From contig NZ_CP144459.1 in NCBI RefSeq assembly GCF_050320395.1, positions 1,860,001-1,924,000 on the forward strand: 64,000 nt of DNA, written 5' to 3'. The translations under genes were made by a program, and so were the position numbers. Under the pieces are notes generated by a model that searched no databases, was not told where the DNA came from, and worked only from the letters and a program-made list of their open reading frames with translations. Numbering within the stretch: the stretch's first letter is position 1; the number at the start of each line of letters is the position of its first letter. This DNA comes from Treponema_C sp050320395 (GTDB lineage Bacteria; Spirochaetota; Spirochaetia; Treponematales; Treponemataceae). Positions 17,418 to 26,276 of the stretch are shown piece by piece.

Positions 17418-19070
17418 ATGAATACAATTACCTTAACCTTTTCAAACGGAAAAGTCCTGCAAACCGCAGCAGGCTGTAAGGCTGCCGACGTCATCGATAT
17501 GTTCGAAAAAGCGGACCAACCGGTTATTGCGGTGCGTTTTAACAATGAAATATGCTCTTTAGCACAGCCGCTTAACAACAGCGGCGATTTGGAAGCCGTG
17601 CGCATCGGTTCTTCCGAAGGTTCTACAATATACCGGCGCTCATTGTGCTTTTTACTTGCCGCGGCAGCCGCGGAGATTTTTCCCGGAAAAAGGCTGGTTG
17701 TGGGACACAGCCTCGGATACGGCTATTATTACACAATGGATACGCCCTCCCCTCTCGGTGAAGCCGATGTAGCTCTTTTAAAAGATAAAATGAATGAGCT
17801 TATCAAAGAAAATCACACTATACGCCAAAGTTTTATTTCGTACGGCGAAGCTGTTGAACTGTTCGAAAAACTGAATATGACCGAAACCCGCAAACAGCTG
17901 AATTTTATATGCCCCCCGCAATTTAAAATCAATACGCTTAACGGATTTTCCGATTTATATTTCGGCCCTCTTTTGCCGGCAACGGGCTATGTAACGCATT
18001 TTGACCTTATGCCCTACAAAGAAGGTTTTTTACTGCGCTACCCGTCCACTGCAAGCCCCGACCGTATAGGCGATTTTGAAGACATTCCGCAGTTATTCAA
18101 CGTATACAAACGTTATAAGGATTGGGGCAAAGCCCTCGGCGTTACCTGTGCCGCCGACTTAAATGAACTTATCAGTAAGCGGAAAGTCCGCGACTTTGTA
18201 AACATAACCGAAACCCTGCAAAATAAGTGTATCGCCGAAATTGCCGACCAAATACATGAACGGGACAACGTAAAAACGGTTCTCATAGCCGGCCCTTCCA
18301 GTTCCGGAAAAACAACAACCTCAAAAAAATTGTCCATGCAGCTGCAAGTACTCGGCTTTACGCCCAAGGTAATCGAATTGGACACCTATTATGTCGGCCG
18401 TGAATTGACACCGCGGGACGAAAACGGCGATTATGACTACGAAACTTTGAACGCCCTCGATGTTGCCCAATTAAACCGCGATTTACAGGACTTATTTTCC
18501 GGACAGGAAATAAAGCTTCCCTCCTATGATTTTGTGGAAGGAAAACGCTATTACAGCGGAAAAACAATGCACTTAAAAGAGCACGATATTTTAATTATCG
18601 AAGGCATCCACGGCTTAAACGATAAATTGACACCTTCGGTTCCCAAAGAAAATAAGTTCAAAATATATCTTTCGGCTCTTACCCAATTGAATTTGGACGA
18701 CCATAACCGCATCGCAACAAGCGATAACCGGCTTATCAGGCGTATTGTCCGCGATTTGCAGTTCAGGGGTAAGTCCGCCGCCGACACGATAAAGATGTGG
18801 CCGAATGTACAAAAGGGAGAACGTCTTCACATCTTCCCCTTTCAGGACAACGCCGATGCCATGCTGAACACCGCCCTCGACTACGAATTGGCGGTATTAA
18901 AGGTATATGCCGAACCTCTTTTGCGCTCGGTTACCCCGCTTGAGCGGGAATACGCGGAAGCCGGCCGCTTATTGAGGTTTTTGAATAACTTTTCGCCCAT
19001 ACCGGCAAATTTTGTCCCCGGCCAATCGCTTATCCGCGAATTCATAGGCGACAGTGAATTCAAATACTGA
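17418..19070 (+). CDS. TGS-domain nucleoside (uridine) kinase-like protein
   Basis: 550 aa. Residues about 1-70 resemble a TGS/threonyl-tRNA-synthetase N-terminal fold. A tRNA-synthetase second-additional-domain-like region follows to about 200 (VVGHSLGYGYYYTMD). The C-terminal half is a phosphoribulokinase/uridine kinase with P-loop GPSSSGKTTTS at about 291-301 and the ELDTYYVGRELTPRDENGDYDYE segment. This three-part protein occurs widely in Firmicutes and spirochaetes and is annotated as nucleoside kinase. Its real substrate is not established by sequence. Convergent with fliJ. Confidence 0.8.
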   Translation: MNTITLTFSNGKVLQTAAGCKAADVIDMFEKADQPVIAVRFNNEICSLAQPLNNSGDLEAVRIGSSEGSTIYRRSLCFLLAAAAAEIFPGKRLVVGHSLGYGYYYTMDTPSPLGEADVALLKDKMNELIKENHTIRQSFISYGEAVELFEKLNMTETRKQLNFICPPQFKINTLNGFSDLYFGPLLPATGYVTHFDLMPYKEGFLLRYPSTASPDRIGDFEDIPQLFNVYKRYKDWGKALGVTCAADLNELISKRKVRDFVNITETLQNKCIAEIADQIHERDNVKTVLIAGPSSSGKTTTSKKLSMQLQVLGFTPKVIELDTYYVGRELTPRDENGDYDYETLNALDVAQLNRDLQDLFSGQEIKLPSYDFVEGKRYYSGKTMHLKEHDILIIEGIHGLNDKLTPSVPKENKFKIYLSALTQLNLDDHNRIATSDNRLIRRIVRDLQFRGKSAADTIKMWPNVQKGERLHIFPFQDNADAMLNTALDYELAVLKVYAEPLLRSVTPLEREYAEAGRLLRFLNNFSPIPANFVPGQSLIREFIGDSEFKY

Positions 19071-19074
19071 GCCC

Positions 19075-19101
19075 CTCTAAAAAACCGCTTATGTTTTAGA
19101 G
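19075..19101. terminator. Hairpin between convergent udk-like gene and fliJ
   Basis: CTCTAAAA (19075-19082) and TTTTAGAG (19094-19101) form an 8-bp stem with an 11-base loop that overlaps the fliJ stop codon. U-rich on both sides, so it may act weakly in both directions. Confidence 0.5.
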
Positions 19102-19533
19102 ATTTTCCTTGGTATTTGTTGCGCCGTAGGCCGCATCTTCCACGGCTTTTTCTTCGGCGCTCATGCTCTCTTTACGCCAAAGTGCAAATTGTTTTTCTTT
19201 TAATTTATCCAACACACTGCGTTTTTGCATGGCGGCGGTAAAGAGTGTGCGTTTTTCTTCCACACACAGTTCCGCCGCCGCAAGCTGCTCCAAAAGCTCT
19301 TCTTTGCGCAAATCAAGACGGCGCACATAGTTTTCCAGAGCCATAAGGCCGCGTATATCGATATTTTCGTTGCGGTTTTTATTTACCCTGACACGCTCGG
19401 AAGCGGTATCCCGTAAATCAAGGCGAATACGGTCGGCTGCGGAAATTGCTGCTGCCAATTCGGTTTTTGCATTTTTTTCTTCAAATTCGCGAAGCTGAAG
19501 CAGTTTTTCAAGGTTAAAAGAAAAGCGCTTCAT
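19096..19533 (-). CDS. fliJ: Flagellar export chaperone FliJ
   Basis: 145 aa almost wholly helical coiled coil, starting KRFSFNLEKLLQLREFEEK, the typical FliJ N-terminus. FliJ links the FliI-FliH ATPase complex to the FlhA gate at the base of the export apparatus. Its ATG overlaps the fliI stop by 4 bases. Last gene of the flgB-fliJ operon. Confidence 0.88.
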   Translation of the reverse strand: MKRFSFNLEKLLQLREFEEKNAKTELAAAISAADRIRLDLRDTASERVRVNKNRNENIDIRGLMALENYVRRLDLRKEELLEQLAAAELCVEEKRTLFTAAMQKRSVLDKLKEKQFALWRKESMSAEEKAVEDAAYGATNTKENL

Positions 19534-20957
19534 AGCCTCTGTTCATCCGGGTCATAGTCGTCGAAAGAAACGGCCGTGTTAAAGGCCGCATCTTCGGCAG
19601 GAGGTACCCTCTTTTCCTCATAATCCCATTCTTCCTGAGGAATATCGATACCGGCCAGCTTTCCGAAAGCCGCCAAGGTTTCCCCTATCGAGGTTTTTTC
19701 GGTTTCTTCCTGCATTAAAAACCGCCGGATTTCAGAATGCAAATCGATGGCCTTATCCAATTCGGGATTGCTTCCTTTTTGATAGGCACCGACGGTTATC
19801 ATATCTTCGGATTCGGCATAAAGGGCCATCATACGCCGTATAACGGCAACGGCTTTTTGCGTTTGCGGCCCCGACACCCGTTTGGAAAGGCGGCTGATAC
19901 TGGCTAAAATATCGATTGCCGGAAAATGATAAGCTTGAGCCAGCTTTCGATTTAAAACAATATGACCGTCCAAAATACCGCGCACCGTATCGGATACGGG
20001 TTCGTCCATATCGTCCCCGTCTACGAGTACGGTGTAAAAACCCGTGATGCTGCCCTTTTGAGATGTACCGCTTCTTTCAAGCAGTTTGGGCATAATTTCA
20101 AACACGCTGGGTGTATAGCCCCGCTGGGCGGGAGGTTCCCCGATTGCAAGTCCTATCTCTCTTTGAGCCCGGGCAAAACGCGTAACCGAATCGAACATGA
20201 GCATAACGTCCTTACCCTGGTCTCTGAAATATTCGGCAACGGCGGTCGCCGTATAGGCCCCGCGCAAACGTGCAATGGGCGACTGATCCGAGGTTGCAAC
20301 GACAACGACCGAACGTTTTAAACCTTCTTCACCCAAGTCGCGGTGCAAAAAGTCAATCACTTCTCGTCCGCGCTCGCCTATCAGGGCAATGACGTTTACG
20401 TCCGCATTCGTATTGCGCGCAATCATTCCCAATAAGGTCGATTTTCCGACGCCTGAGCCTGAAAATATACCCAAACGCTGCCCTCTTCCGACGGCCAAAA
20501 GCGAATCAAGGGCGCGAACACCGGTTACAATACGGCGGTTTACAGGCGTTCTGTCAAGCGGATCCGGGGCGGAAGCGATTGCAGGATAAAAAGTTGAGGC
20601 GGCTATTGCACCCTTTTTATCGTATGCTTTTCCCGTAGCATCCAATACGCGCCCGAGCAGCTCGGAAGAAACGGCAACCTGCAAAACACTGCCGGATGAA
20701 ATAACGTTACAGCCTATTTCGATTCCCTTGGTATCTCCGTAGGCCATGAGCTGAACGGTCGTATCATATAAGCCGACCACCTCAGCCGTTACATGGGTAT
20801 TTGATGAAGGGATTTCTATTTTACAGATTTCACCTATAACAGCCTGGGGACCGCGGCTTTCTATGAGCATTCCTCTCACACGGGTAACGTAACCCGTATA
20901 ATGAACGGTTTCCGTTTGTTCAACCCGTTCGACGTATTTGGTAAAAATCGATTTCAT
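19530..20957 (-). CDS. fliI: Flagellum-specific export ATPase FliI
   Basis: 475 aa F1-beta-like ATPase energising type III flagellar export. Walker A GSGVGKSTL (about residue 170), the GERGREV segment, Walker B VMLMFDSVTR, and the ATPase signature PAIDILASISR are all present. The C-terminal tail of about 35 residues is acidic (ends FDDYDPDEQRL) and longer than in enteric FliI. Follows fliH by 12 bases. Confidence 0.95.
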   Translation of the reverse strand: MKSIFTKYVERVEQTETVHYTGYVTRVRGMLIESRGPQAVIGEICKIEIPSSNTHVTAEVVGLYDTTVQLMAYGDTKGIEIGCNVISSGSVLQVAVSSELLGRVLDATGKAYDKKGAIAASTFYPAIASAPDPLDRTPVNRRIVTGVRALDSLLAVGRGQRLGIFSGSGVGKSTLLGMIARNTNADVNVIALIGERGREVIDFLHRDLGEEGLKRSVVVVATSDQSPIARLRGAYTATAVAEYFRDQGKDVMLMFDSVTRFARAQREIGLAIGEPPAQRGYTPSVFEIMPKLLERSGTSQKGSITGFYTVLVDGDDMDEPVSDTVRGILDGHIVLNRKLAQAYHFPAIDILASISRLSKRVSGPQTQKAVAVIRRMMALYAESEDMITVGAYQKGSNPELDKAIDLHSEIRRFLMQEETEKTSIGETLAAFGKLAGIDIPQEEWDYEEKRVPPAEDAAFNTAVSFDDYDPDEQRL

Positions 20958-20969
20958 CGATACGCCGCC

Positions 20970-21902
20970 TTATACCCGCTCAATGGGGGCGGTAGACGAT
21001 ACGGTTTTTATGGGAGTCAATTCAAGAATCTTTTGTTCAAGTTCCGCAAGCTGGCTGGAAATGCGCGCATCTATGGCTCCGAAATCCGTTTCGATGATAC
21101 AGCCGCCCTTATCGACGGTGGAATCTTCGGCAACACTGATATTTTTCACGCTTTCAACTGCAGCTATAAAATCCTTAACATGCTCGGTGGTCAGTTCCAA
21201 ATCGGAAATATTCACACGCACGGTTACATCGCCGCGGCCCTTTACTTTTCGCAATGCATGTACGACATTCGACATAATAACGTTGCGCTGATTTTCCGAA
21301 ATAATCTTTACCACCTTGCGCGATATAAGCAAAACCAAATCCACAATCTGCTGTTCGGTTTCTTCCAAAACGGTTTTGCGTCTGTCAAGGGTTCTTTCAA
21401 CGATAATATGCAAACGGTCTATAAGACGCTGAACTTCACGCTTACCGCTTTCGTAGCCGTCTTCATGACCGCGCTCATAGCCTTCTTTACGCGCTTCGGC
21501 AACGTTTTTTTCATAATTGCGCTCGGCTTCCTGCATCATATCCAAAGAACGGTTTTCCGCATCTTTTATAATTTGCGCAGCCTCGTCTTCAGCCTGCTTT
21601 TTTAAAACCGCGGCCTGATCGCTTTTACGTTTTACTTCGTCAAAGGCGGATTTTTCGGCATTTTTTATAATTTCACGGGCTTCGTTTTCCGCATCTTCCA
21701 AAAGCTTTTGCTTTTCGGCTTCCCACTCTTTTTTAAAAGCTTCGGCTTCACGGCGCAAATCGTCGGCGGTGGGGCCAGTGTACTCCGGTATATCGGGAAT
21801 CTCAACCTCTTCCGGTTCTTCCTCAAAGGTATGAGTCAATTTAAGCAATACTTTTTGATCCGACTTCGTAATTTCCGTAGGCCGAAAAACCGTTTTAGCC
21901 AT
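20970..21902 (-). CDS. fliH: Flagellar export regulator FliH
   Basis: 310 aa. A proline- and glutamate-rich N-terminus precedes a long Ala/Glu/Lys coiled coil (about 45-150) with GYERGHEDGYESG, the GxxxG-type repeats characteristic of FliH. The C-terminal globular half resembles the V-ATPase E subunit (VVKIISENQRNVI, then GGCIIETDFGAIDARI). Stator-like partner of FliI. Located between fliG and fliI as in other spirochaetes. Confidence 0.9.
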   Translation of the reverse strand: MAKTVFRPTEITKSDQKVLLKLTHTFEEEPEEVEIPDIPEYTGPTADDLRREAEAFKKEWEAEKQKLLEDAENEAREIIKNAEKSAFDEVKRKSDQAAVLKKQAEDEAAQIIKDAENRSLDMMQEAERNYEKNVAEARKEGYERGHEDGYESGKREVQRLIDRLHIIVERTLDRRKTVLEETEQQIVDLVLLISRKVVKIISENQRNVIMSNVVHALRKVKGRGDVTVRVNISDLELTTEHVKDFIAAVESVKNISVAEDSTVDKGGCIIETDFGAIDARISSQLAELEQKILELTPIKTVSSTAPIERV

Positions 21903-21940
21903 TCAGTGCTCCTCGTCTAAAAAATCCTCAGCCGACGGCC

Positions 21941-23005
21941 TTATTGTACAAGTTCGTCTTCACCCGCACGTGCGATAACGACTTCACCGCTGTCTTCAAG
22001 CCGGCGTATCGTAGATACGATTTTTTGCTGGGCTTCTTCAACGTCTTTCAAGCGTACCGGTCCCATGAATTCCATATCTTCTTTAAGCATACTTGCGGCA
22101 CGTTTGGACATATTGCGGAAAATCTTATCCTGAACTTCGGTGTCGACCGCTTTAAGCGCTTTTGCAAGTTCCTGCACGTCGACTTCGCGCATAACACGCT
22201 GAATGGCGCGGTCGTCGAGCATAACGATATCTTCGAAAACGAACATGCGCTTTTTGATTTCTTCGGCCAAATCCGGATCTTCTTCTTCCAAAGATTCGAT
22301 AATCGATTTTTCCGAAGAACGGTCTACCAGGTTTAATATTTCTACGATGCTTTCGACACCGCCTGCCGCCGTATAGTCTTCGCTCGACAGGGTGGAAAGC
22401 TTTTTTTCCAAAACGCGCTCTACTTCGCGCAAAACGTCCGGAGAGGTTCTGTCCATCGTTGCAATACGGCGGGCAACATCGCTTTGTATTTCGTCGGGTA
22501 AATTCTGCAAAATAATCGAAGCCTTATTCGGTTCCAAATAGGCCAAAATAAGGGCGATTGTCTGCGGATGTTCCTGCTGAATAAAGTTCAACAAGTGAGC
22601 GGGGTCGGTACGGCGTATAAAGTCGAAGGGACGCACCTGCAATGAGCTCGTTAAGCGGTTGATAATATCGATTGCTTTTTGGCTTCCCAAAGACTTTTCC
22701 AATAATTCGCGCGCAAAGTCGATACCGCCCGATGTAATAAAGTTTTGCGCCTTTATCAAATCCTGAAATTCGCGCAATACCGCATCTTTTAATTCGGCGT
22801 CTACGGTATCGAGGCGCGCAATTTCGAAAGTAAGAGTTTCAACCTCGTCTTCGCGTAAATGCTTAAATATTTCGGCCGAAATATCCGTACCGAGCGAAAG
22901 CATAAAGATGGCGGCTTTTTGTCGTCCGTTGAGATTTTTAAAATCCTGAGCTTTTTTTGCGCCGCCTCCGACAGAGGCTCCGCCTTTTCCTTTCGTTACC
23001 GACAT
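21941..23005 (-). CDS. fliG: Flagellar motor switch protein FliG
   Basis: 354 aa rotor protein that couples stator force to rotation and sets direction with FliM/FliN. FliG N, middle and C domains are recognisable: GRQKAAIFMLSLG, the EHPQTIALILAYL segment of the middle domain, and the C-terminal charged torque helix region FVFEDIVMLDDRAIQRVMREVD. GGAGGAA site before ATG 23005; the fliF stop abuts the start. Confidence 0.95.
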   Translation of the reverse strand: MSVTKGKGGASVGGGAKKAQDFKNLNGRQKAAIFMLSLGTDISAEIFKHLREDEVETLTFEIARLDTVDAELKDAVLREFQDLIKAQNFITSGGIDFARELLEKSLGSQKAIDIINRLTSSLQVRPFDFIRRTDPAHLLNFIQQEHPQTIALILAYLEPNKASIILQNLPDEIQSDVARRIATMDRTSPDVLREVERVLEKKLSTLSSEDYTAAGGVESIVEILNLVDRSSEKSIIESLEEEDPDLAEEIKKRMFVFEDIVMLDDRAIQRVMREVDVQELAKALKAVDTEVQDKIFRNMSKRAASMLKEDMEFMGPVRLKDVEEAQQKIVSTIRRLEDSGEVVIARAGEDELVQ

Positions 23006-23006
23006 C

Positions 23007-24716
23007 TTATTCCTCCATAAGCCAAGTACGGATCAGCATCGCCACATCCTCAGGATGTTCACGCGCTATGGACAATACGCTTTCCTGAAGTTCCGCACGT
23101 TCGCGCTCTTCAACCGACATCGTAACTTCCATACCCGCCTGCTCGGCTTCCCACAGGGTTTTTTCGCGCTCAAGCTGGTGCTGGCGAAGCAATTCTTCTT
23201 CGCGAAGGCGCCGCCTTCTTTCCATTTCGCGGGTAATAATACGGAACAAAATAAAGGCGATTAATACGGTTATAACGCCTATAATCGATAAAAGCACCGT
23301 ACGCCGCGTCTGCTCGGCACGAAGATAGGCACTATCCTCGGCGGCAAACTGGGCGGTACGGTCTACGGCTATATTCGTTACCGTAACCGAGTCCCCGCGT
23401 GTACGGTTATAACCGATTGCATCCTGTACCAAAAGCTTCGCTTTTTCCAAATCTTCCGGCGCAACGGGCATATACTCGCGCTCAATACTTCCGGCAGGCG
23501 TTATAATAATCTTTCCGGATTCGGGATCGGTTTTGCGTTTCCATACACCGTCTATGTTTACCGAAACCGTTACCCGGTCAATCGACGGACTTTTAACTTC
23601 CTGCGTTTGCTTTGTGTTGATCGCCTGATTTTTTGTTTCCGATTTTTCCTGATTGATGCCGTACATATTCGTCATATCCGAATACACGGGCGGATTTTGT
23701 CCTTCGGGGCCGGCAGGTCCTTCGGGATTGTATATGGTTCCTTTCCATGTTTTATCGATAATTTGAGACGAAAGGGTTACCGAGGGCAAGAGTTCCGAAT
23801 CGTCGTAGGGCGTATCCTGATTATCGGGTCTGAGCGTAAAGGGAAAATACTCGGTGGAATTCACTTCTTTTTTCGACATATCCATGTCGATTTTTATATT
23901 CAGGTTGCGCACACGGTCTCTGTCAAAGTTTTGCTGTAAGGTAAGCAAAATCTTTTCCCGGTATGCGTTTTCAAGATTTTCAATCAGTTTTTGCTCTTTT
24001 GCGATAATATCGACGCGCTCGGAAGCCGCTTTTTCGGCAAAATCGTTTAAAACCGTACCGCCCGAATCGACAATCGTAATGTTTTCGGCCTTTAAGCCCG
24101 GAACGGCCATCATCAAAAGCTTTTGAACGCCTTCAACCTTGTTTTTGTTTTCGGGAAAATCGCTTCCCGGTTTAACCGTTAAGATAACGCTTGCGGTAAC
24201 CGGCTTTTGGTCGGCGGTAAAAAGCGATTTTTCGGGCATGCCGAGCACCACTTCGGCGCGGTCTATTTCGTCCAAAGACTCGATGTGCTGTGTTACCTGA
24301 GCCGTAATCGAACGCTGCAAATTGACGTTTTGCTGAAAATCGGTAACCGTCCAGCGCTCCACATCGAAGAGGTTCCACGGGTCGACATTGCCGGGCACCA
24401 AATCTTCACGCACCAAAAGCGAACGCATACGGCGCGCCGTCGCTTCATCGTCGACCGAAATCATCCCCGCATCGCTTAAAGAAACCCTGACGTTTTCCTG
24501 AGAAAGGCGGGAAACGATTTTATCGCGCATTACTTCGTCGGTAACGGGTACGCTGAACAGGGGAACCGTTGTGGGGCGGGCCGAAAAGACGGACACAAGA
24601 ACAAGACCGACTATAACCGCCGCAACAATACCGATAAGAATAATTTTTTGAACTATGCTCCACTTGGACCATAATCCTTTGATTTGACTAAAAAGCTTTT
24701 TAAGCCATTCGTTCAT
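23007..24716 (-). CDS. fliF: Flagellar MS-ring protein FliF
   Basis: 569 aa from ATG 24716, preferred over an upstream in-frame TTG because a GGGAGGG site sits just before it. One N-terminal membrane helix (about 20-45), the YscJ-like ring-building domains (VPLFSVPVTDEVMRDKI, IESLDEIDRAEVVLGMPE), a proline-rich periplasmic loop, and a second helix near 480 followed by a cytoplasmic tail that binds FliG. Length matches spirochaetal FliF. A 20-bp palindrome lies just upstream. Confidence 0.94.
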   Translation of the reverse strand: MNEWLKKLFSQIKGLWSKWSIVQKIILIGIVAAVIVGLVLVSVFSARPTTVPLFSVPVTDEVMRDKIVSRLSQENVRVSLSDAGMISVDDEATARRMRSLLVREDLVPGNVDPWNLFDVERWTVTDFQQNVNLQRSITAQVTQHIESLDEIDRAEVVLGMPEKSLFTADQKPVTASVILTVKPGSDFPENKNKVEGVQKLLMMAVPGLKAENITIVDSGGTVLNDFAEKAASERVDIIAKEQKLIENLENAYREKILLTLQQNFDRDRVRNLNIKIDMDMSKKEVNSTEYFPFTLRPDNQDTPYDDSELLPSVTLSSQIIDKTWKGTIYNPEGPAGPEGQNPPVYSDMTNMYGINQEKSETKNQAINTKQTQEVKSPSIDRVTVSVNIDGVWKRKTDPESGKIIITPAGSIEREYMPVAPEDLEKAKLLVQDAIGYNRTRGDSVTVTNIAVDRTAQFAAEDSAYLRAEQTRRTVLLSIIGVITVLIAFILFRIITREMERRRRLREEELLRQHQLEREKTLWEAEQAGMEVTMSVEERERAELQESVLSIAREHPEDVAMLIRTWLMEE

Positions 24717-24728
24717 GAACCCTCCCGT

Positions 24729-24748
24729 CAAAGGCGGCGCCGCCTTTG
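24729..24748. repeat. Perfect 20-bp palindrome upstream of fliF
   Basis: CAAAGGCGGC (24729-24738) is followed directly by its reverse complement GCCGCCTTTG (24739-24748). It ends two bases from the fliF ribosome-binding site inside the flagellar operon. It could be a leader hairpin, a processing signal or a DNA operator; no U run follows. Confidence 0.75.
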
Positions 24749-24824
24749 TGAACGAATTTACTGCTCCGAGTTTAACGGGCCTGTAAAAAACCTGCGGCTT
24801 TTAAAACAAACCCCATATTTTAAT

Positions 24825-24839
24825 GTGTTATAATAACAC
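24825..24839. repeat. Small inverted repeat after fliE
   Basis: GTGTTA (24825-24830) and TAACAC (24834-24839) flank three bases, 17 bases beyond the fliE stop. With the palindrome at 24729 it makes the 139-base fliE-fliF gap structurally unusual for this tightly packed operon. Confidence 0.5.
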
Positions 24840-24855
24840 GTTTTGCGGAATTTGT

Positions 24856-25200
24856 CTAGCGTCCGCTTGTAATTTCGTTCCAAGCCTGAGTCAACCGGCT
24901 GATTACGTTTTGCGCCAAATTAAGCGACAAATTGGCCTGAGCCATCGCAATCGTTACATCGTGCGGGTCAACGGAATCGGGCTCCGTTACGGCGCGCCGG
25001 GCCAAATCCGAAACGGCAAGCTGTTTACCGTTTACATAATTTACCGCATCCAAAAGATAGCGGTCGAATGTTGTACGGTTTGCAATTCCCGGATTTTCAC
25101 GGCTCAGGCCGGCATCGTTTTTTCCGCCGAGGTTTACCATCGGCCCCTGCCCTATATGCGCCGGATTCGAGCGCACCAAATTCATCGTATCAATCATCAT
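24856..25200 (-). CDS. fliE: Flagellar hook-basal body protein FliE
   Basis: 114 aa. Conserved C-terminal FliE block: PDSVDPHDVTIAMAQANLSLNLAQNVISRLTQAWNEI in overall pattern. FliE is the MS-ring/rod junction protein and an early export substrate. Two consecutive ATGs (25200, 25197) follow a GGGAGGGG site; 25197 has the better spacing. Confidence 0.92.
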   Translation of the reverse strand: MMIDTMNLVRSNPAHIGQGPMVNLGGKNDAGLSRENPGIANRTTFDRYLLDAVNYVNGKQLAVSDLARRAVTEPDSVDPHDVTIAMAQANLSLNLAQNVISRLTQAWNEITSGR

Positions 25201-25235
25201 CCCCTCCCTGTCATACGGCTTTCATTATATGCGGC

Positions 25236-25691
25236 TTATTGGCCGATTGCAAGGGCTTGCTGAAACATTTCTTTTGCGCCCTGAATAACCGTCGTATTCG
25301 CTTCGTAAGCGCGCGATGCCGAAATCAAGTCCACCATTTCGTTTACGATATTGACGTTAGGCAATTCCACATAACCGGCATTCGGGCCGCTTTGTATCGC
25401 ATCCGGATGGCTCGGGTCATACAAAAGAGGGCCCTCGGAAGTGTCTTTTTGAACTTTCATAACGCGCACGCCCTTACCTACTCCGTTATCAAGGCTTTCA
25501 GGCACAAAGGGGCTGCGCGCCGTCGGGTATTTTTGCGCCGTTCCCAAAATAACACGCGAGCGCTTAAAAGGGCCGCCGTCCTGAGTACGGGTTGTCGATG
25601 CGTTTGCAATATTGTCCGATATAACATCGCTTCTGAAACGCTGTGCGCTTAAACCCGTTGCGGCAATATTTATACTTGAAAAAAGTCCCAT
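25236..25691 (-). CDS. flgC: Flagellar proximal rod protein FlgC
   Basis: 151 aa. N-terminal rod motif MGLFSSINIAATGLSAQRF and the SDNIANASTTRT segment; C-terminal NIVNEMVDLISASRAYEANTTV helix. Both are hallmarks of FlgC. Exported through the flagellar system to build the periplasmic rod. 17 bases after flgB. Confidence 0.95.
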   Translation of the reverse strand: MGLFSSINIAATGLSAQRFRSDVISDNIANASTTRTQDGGPFKRSRVILGTAQKYPTARSPFVPESLDNGVGKGVRVMKVQKDTSEGPLLYDPSHPDAIQSGPNAGYVELPNVNIVNEMVDLISASRAYEANTTVIQGAKEMFQQALAIGQ

Positions 25692-25708
25692 TGTATTATC
25701 CTACCCTC

Positions 25709-26122
25709 CTACTTTAAAATCACCTTCATTTGTGAAAACTGAAAACCTTCAAGCAAACCCAAAAGCTGATAGTGCATTTGAACCTGTAAGACATTCATCG
25801 CTTCCTGCTCCGCATCGACATTGTTGCCGTTGGGCTTTACCGTACTGATATAATCGGTTACCCTGCGCGGTTCAACCGTGCGGTAATCGATATAGGTATC
25901 GTTATCTATATGACGCGGGTCGCTTGTAATAAGGCGGGCATGATCCTTTGCGCGCATCTCCGATTCAAAGGCTTTTTTTAATTGACTTTCAAAGTTGACA
26001 TCCGTGCGTTTATAGTTCGGTACCTCGGCATTCGTCAGATTGTGAGCCGTAACCTGATAGCGTAAAGCGTTTGCATCCAAAGCACGATGAAGAATATCCG
26101 TCGTTCTTGAAAAATCGTTCAT
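25709..26122 (-). CDS. flgB: Flagellar proximal rod protein FlgB
   Basis: 137 aa. N-terminal LHRALDANALRYQVTAHNLTNAEVPNYKRTDVNFES pattern and a C-terminal EAMNVLQVQMHYQLLGLL helix identify FlgB. First gene of the operon; a GGGGGC site precedes ATG 26122. The 154-base gap to rex must hold the flagellar promoter, but no convincing sigma-28 or sigma-70 pair was found by eye. Confidence 0.93.
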   Translation of the reverse strand: MNDFSRTTDILHRALDANALRYQVTAHNLTNAEVPNYKRTDVNFESQLKKAFESEMRAKDHARLITSDPRHIDNDTYIDYRTVEPRRVTDYISTVKPNGNNVDAEQEAMNVLQVQMHYQLLGLLEGFQFSQMKVILK

Positions 26123-26192
26123 AATTTTGCCCCCTCTTTTTTATTTTCGGAATTCAAAAATAAAAGTTTAGACAAAAAGGCTGCGTTTTCTC

Positions 26193-26221
26193 TTCACAAG
26201 TTCGCCTTTATATTGTATAAT
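26193..26221 (+). promoter_or_regulatory. Promoter of the rex operon
   Basis: TTCACA (26193-26198), 17-base spacer, TATAAT (26216-26221). TTCACAA at the -35 equals one half of a Rex operator (TTGTGAA...TTCACAA), but the matching second half is missing. Autoregulation is therefore only a possibility. Confidence 0.75.
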
Positions 26222-26276
26222 CTTATAGATAATCCGTTCAGGAGAATCTATTCAATTCCGAAAAGAGGAGCGTATT

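Noticed and set aside
26160..26190. Sigma-28 promoter for flgB (TAAAAGTTT near 26161)
   Set aside because: It lies on the wrong strand for flgB and lacks a GCCGATAA block at the required spacing.
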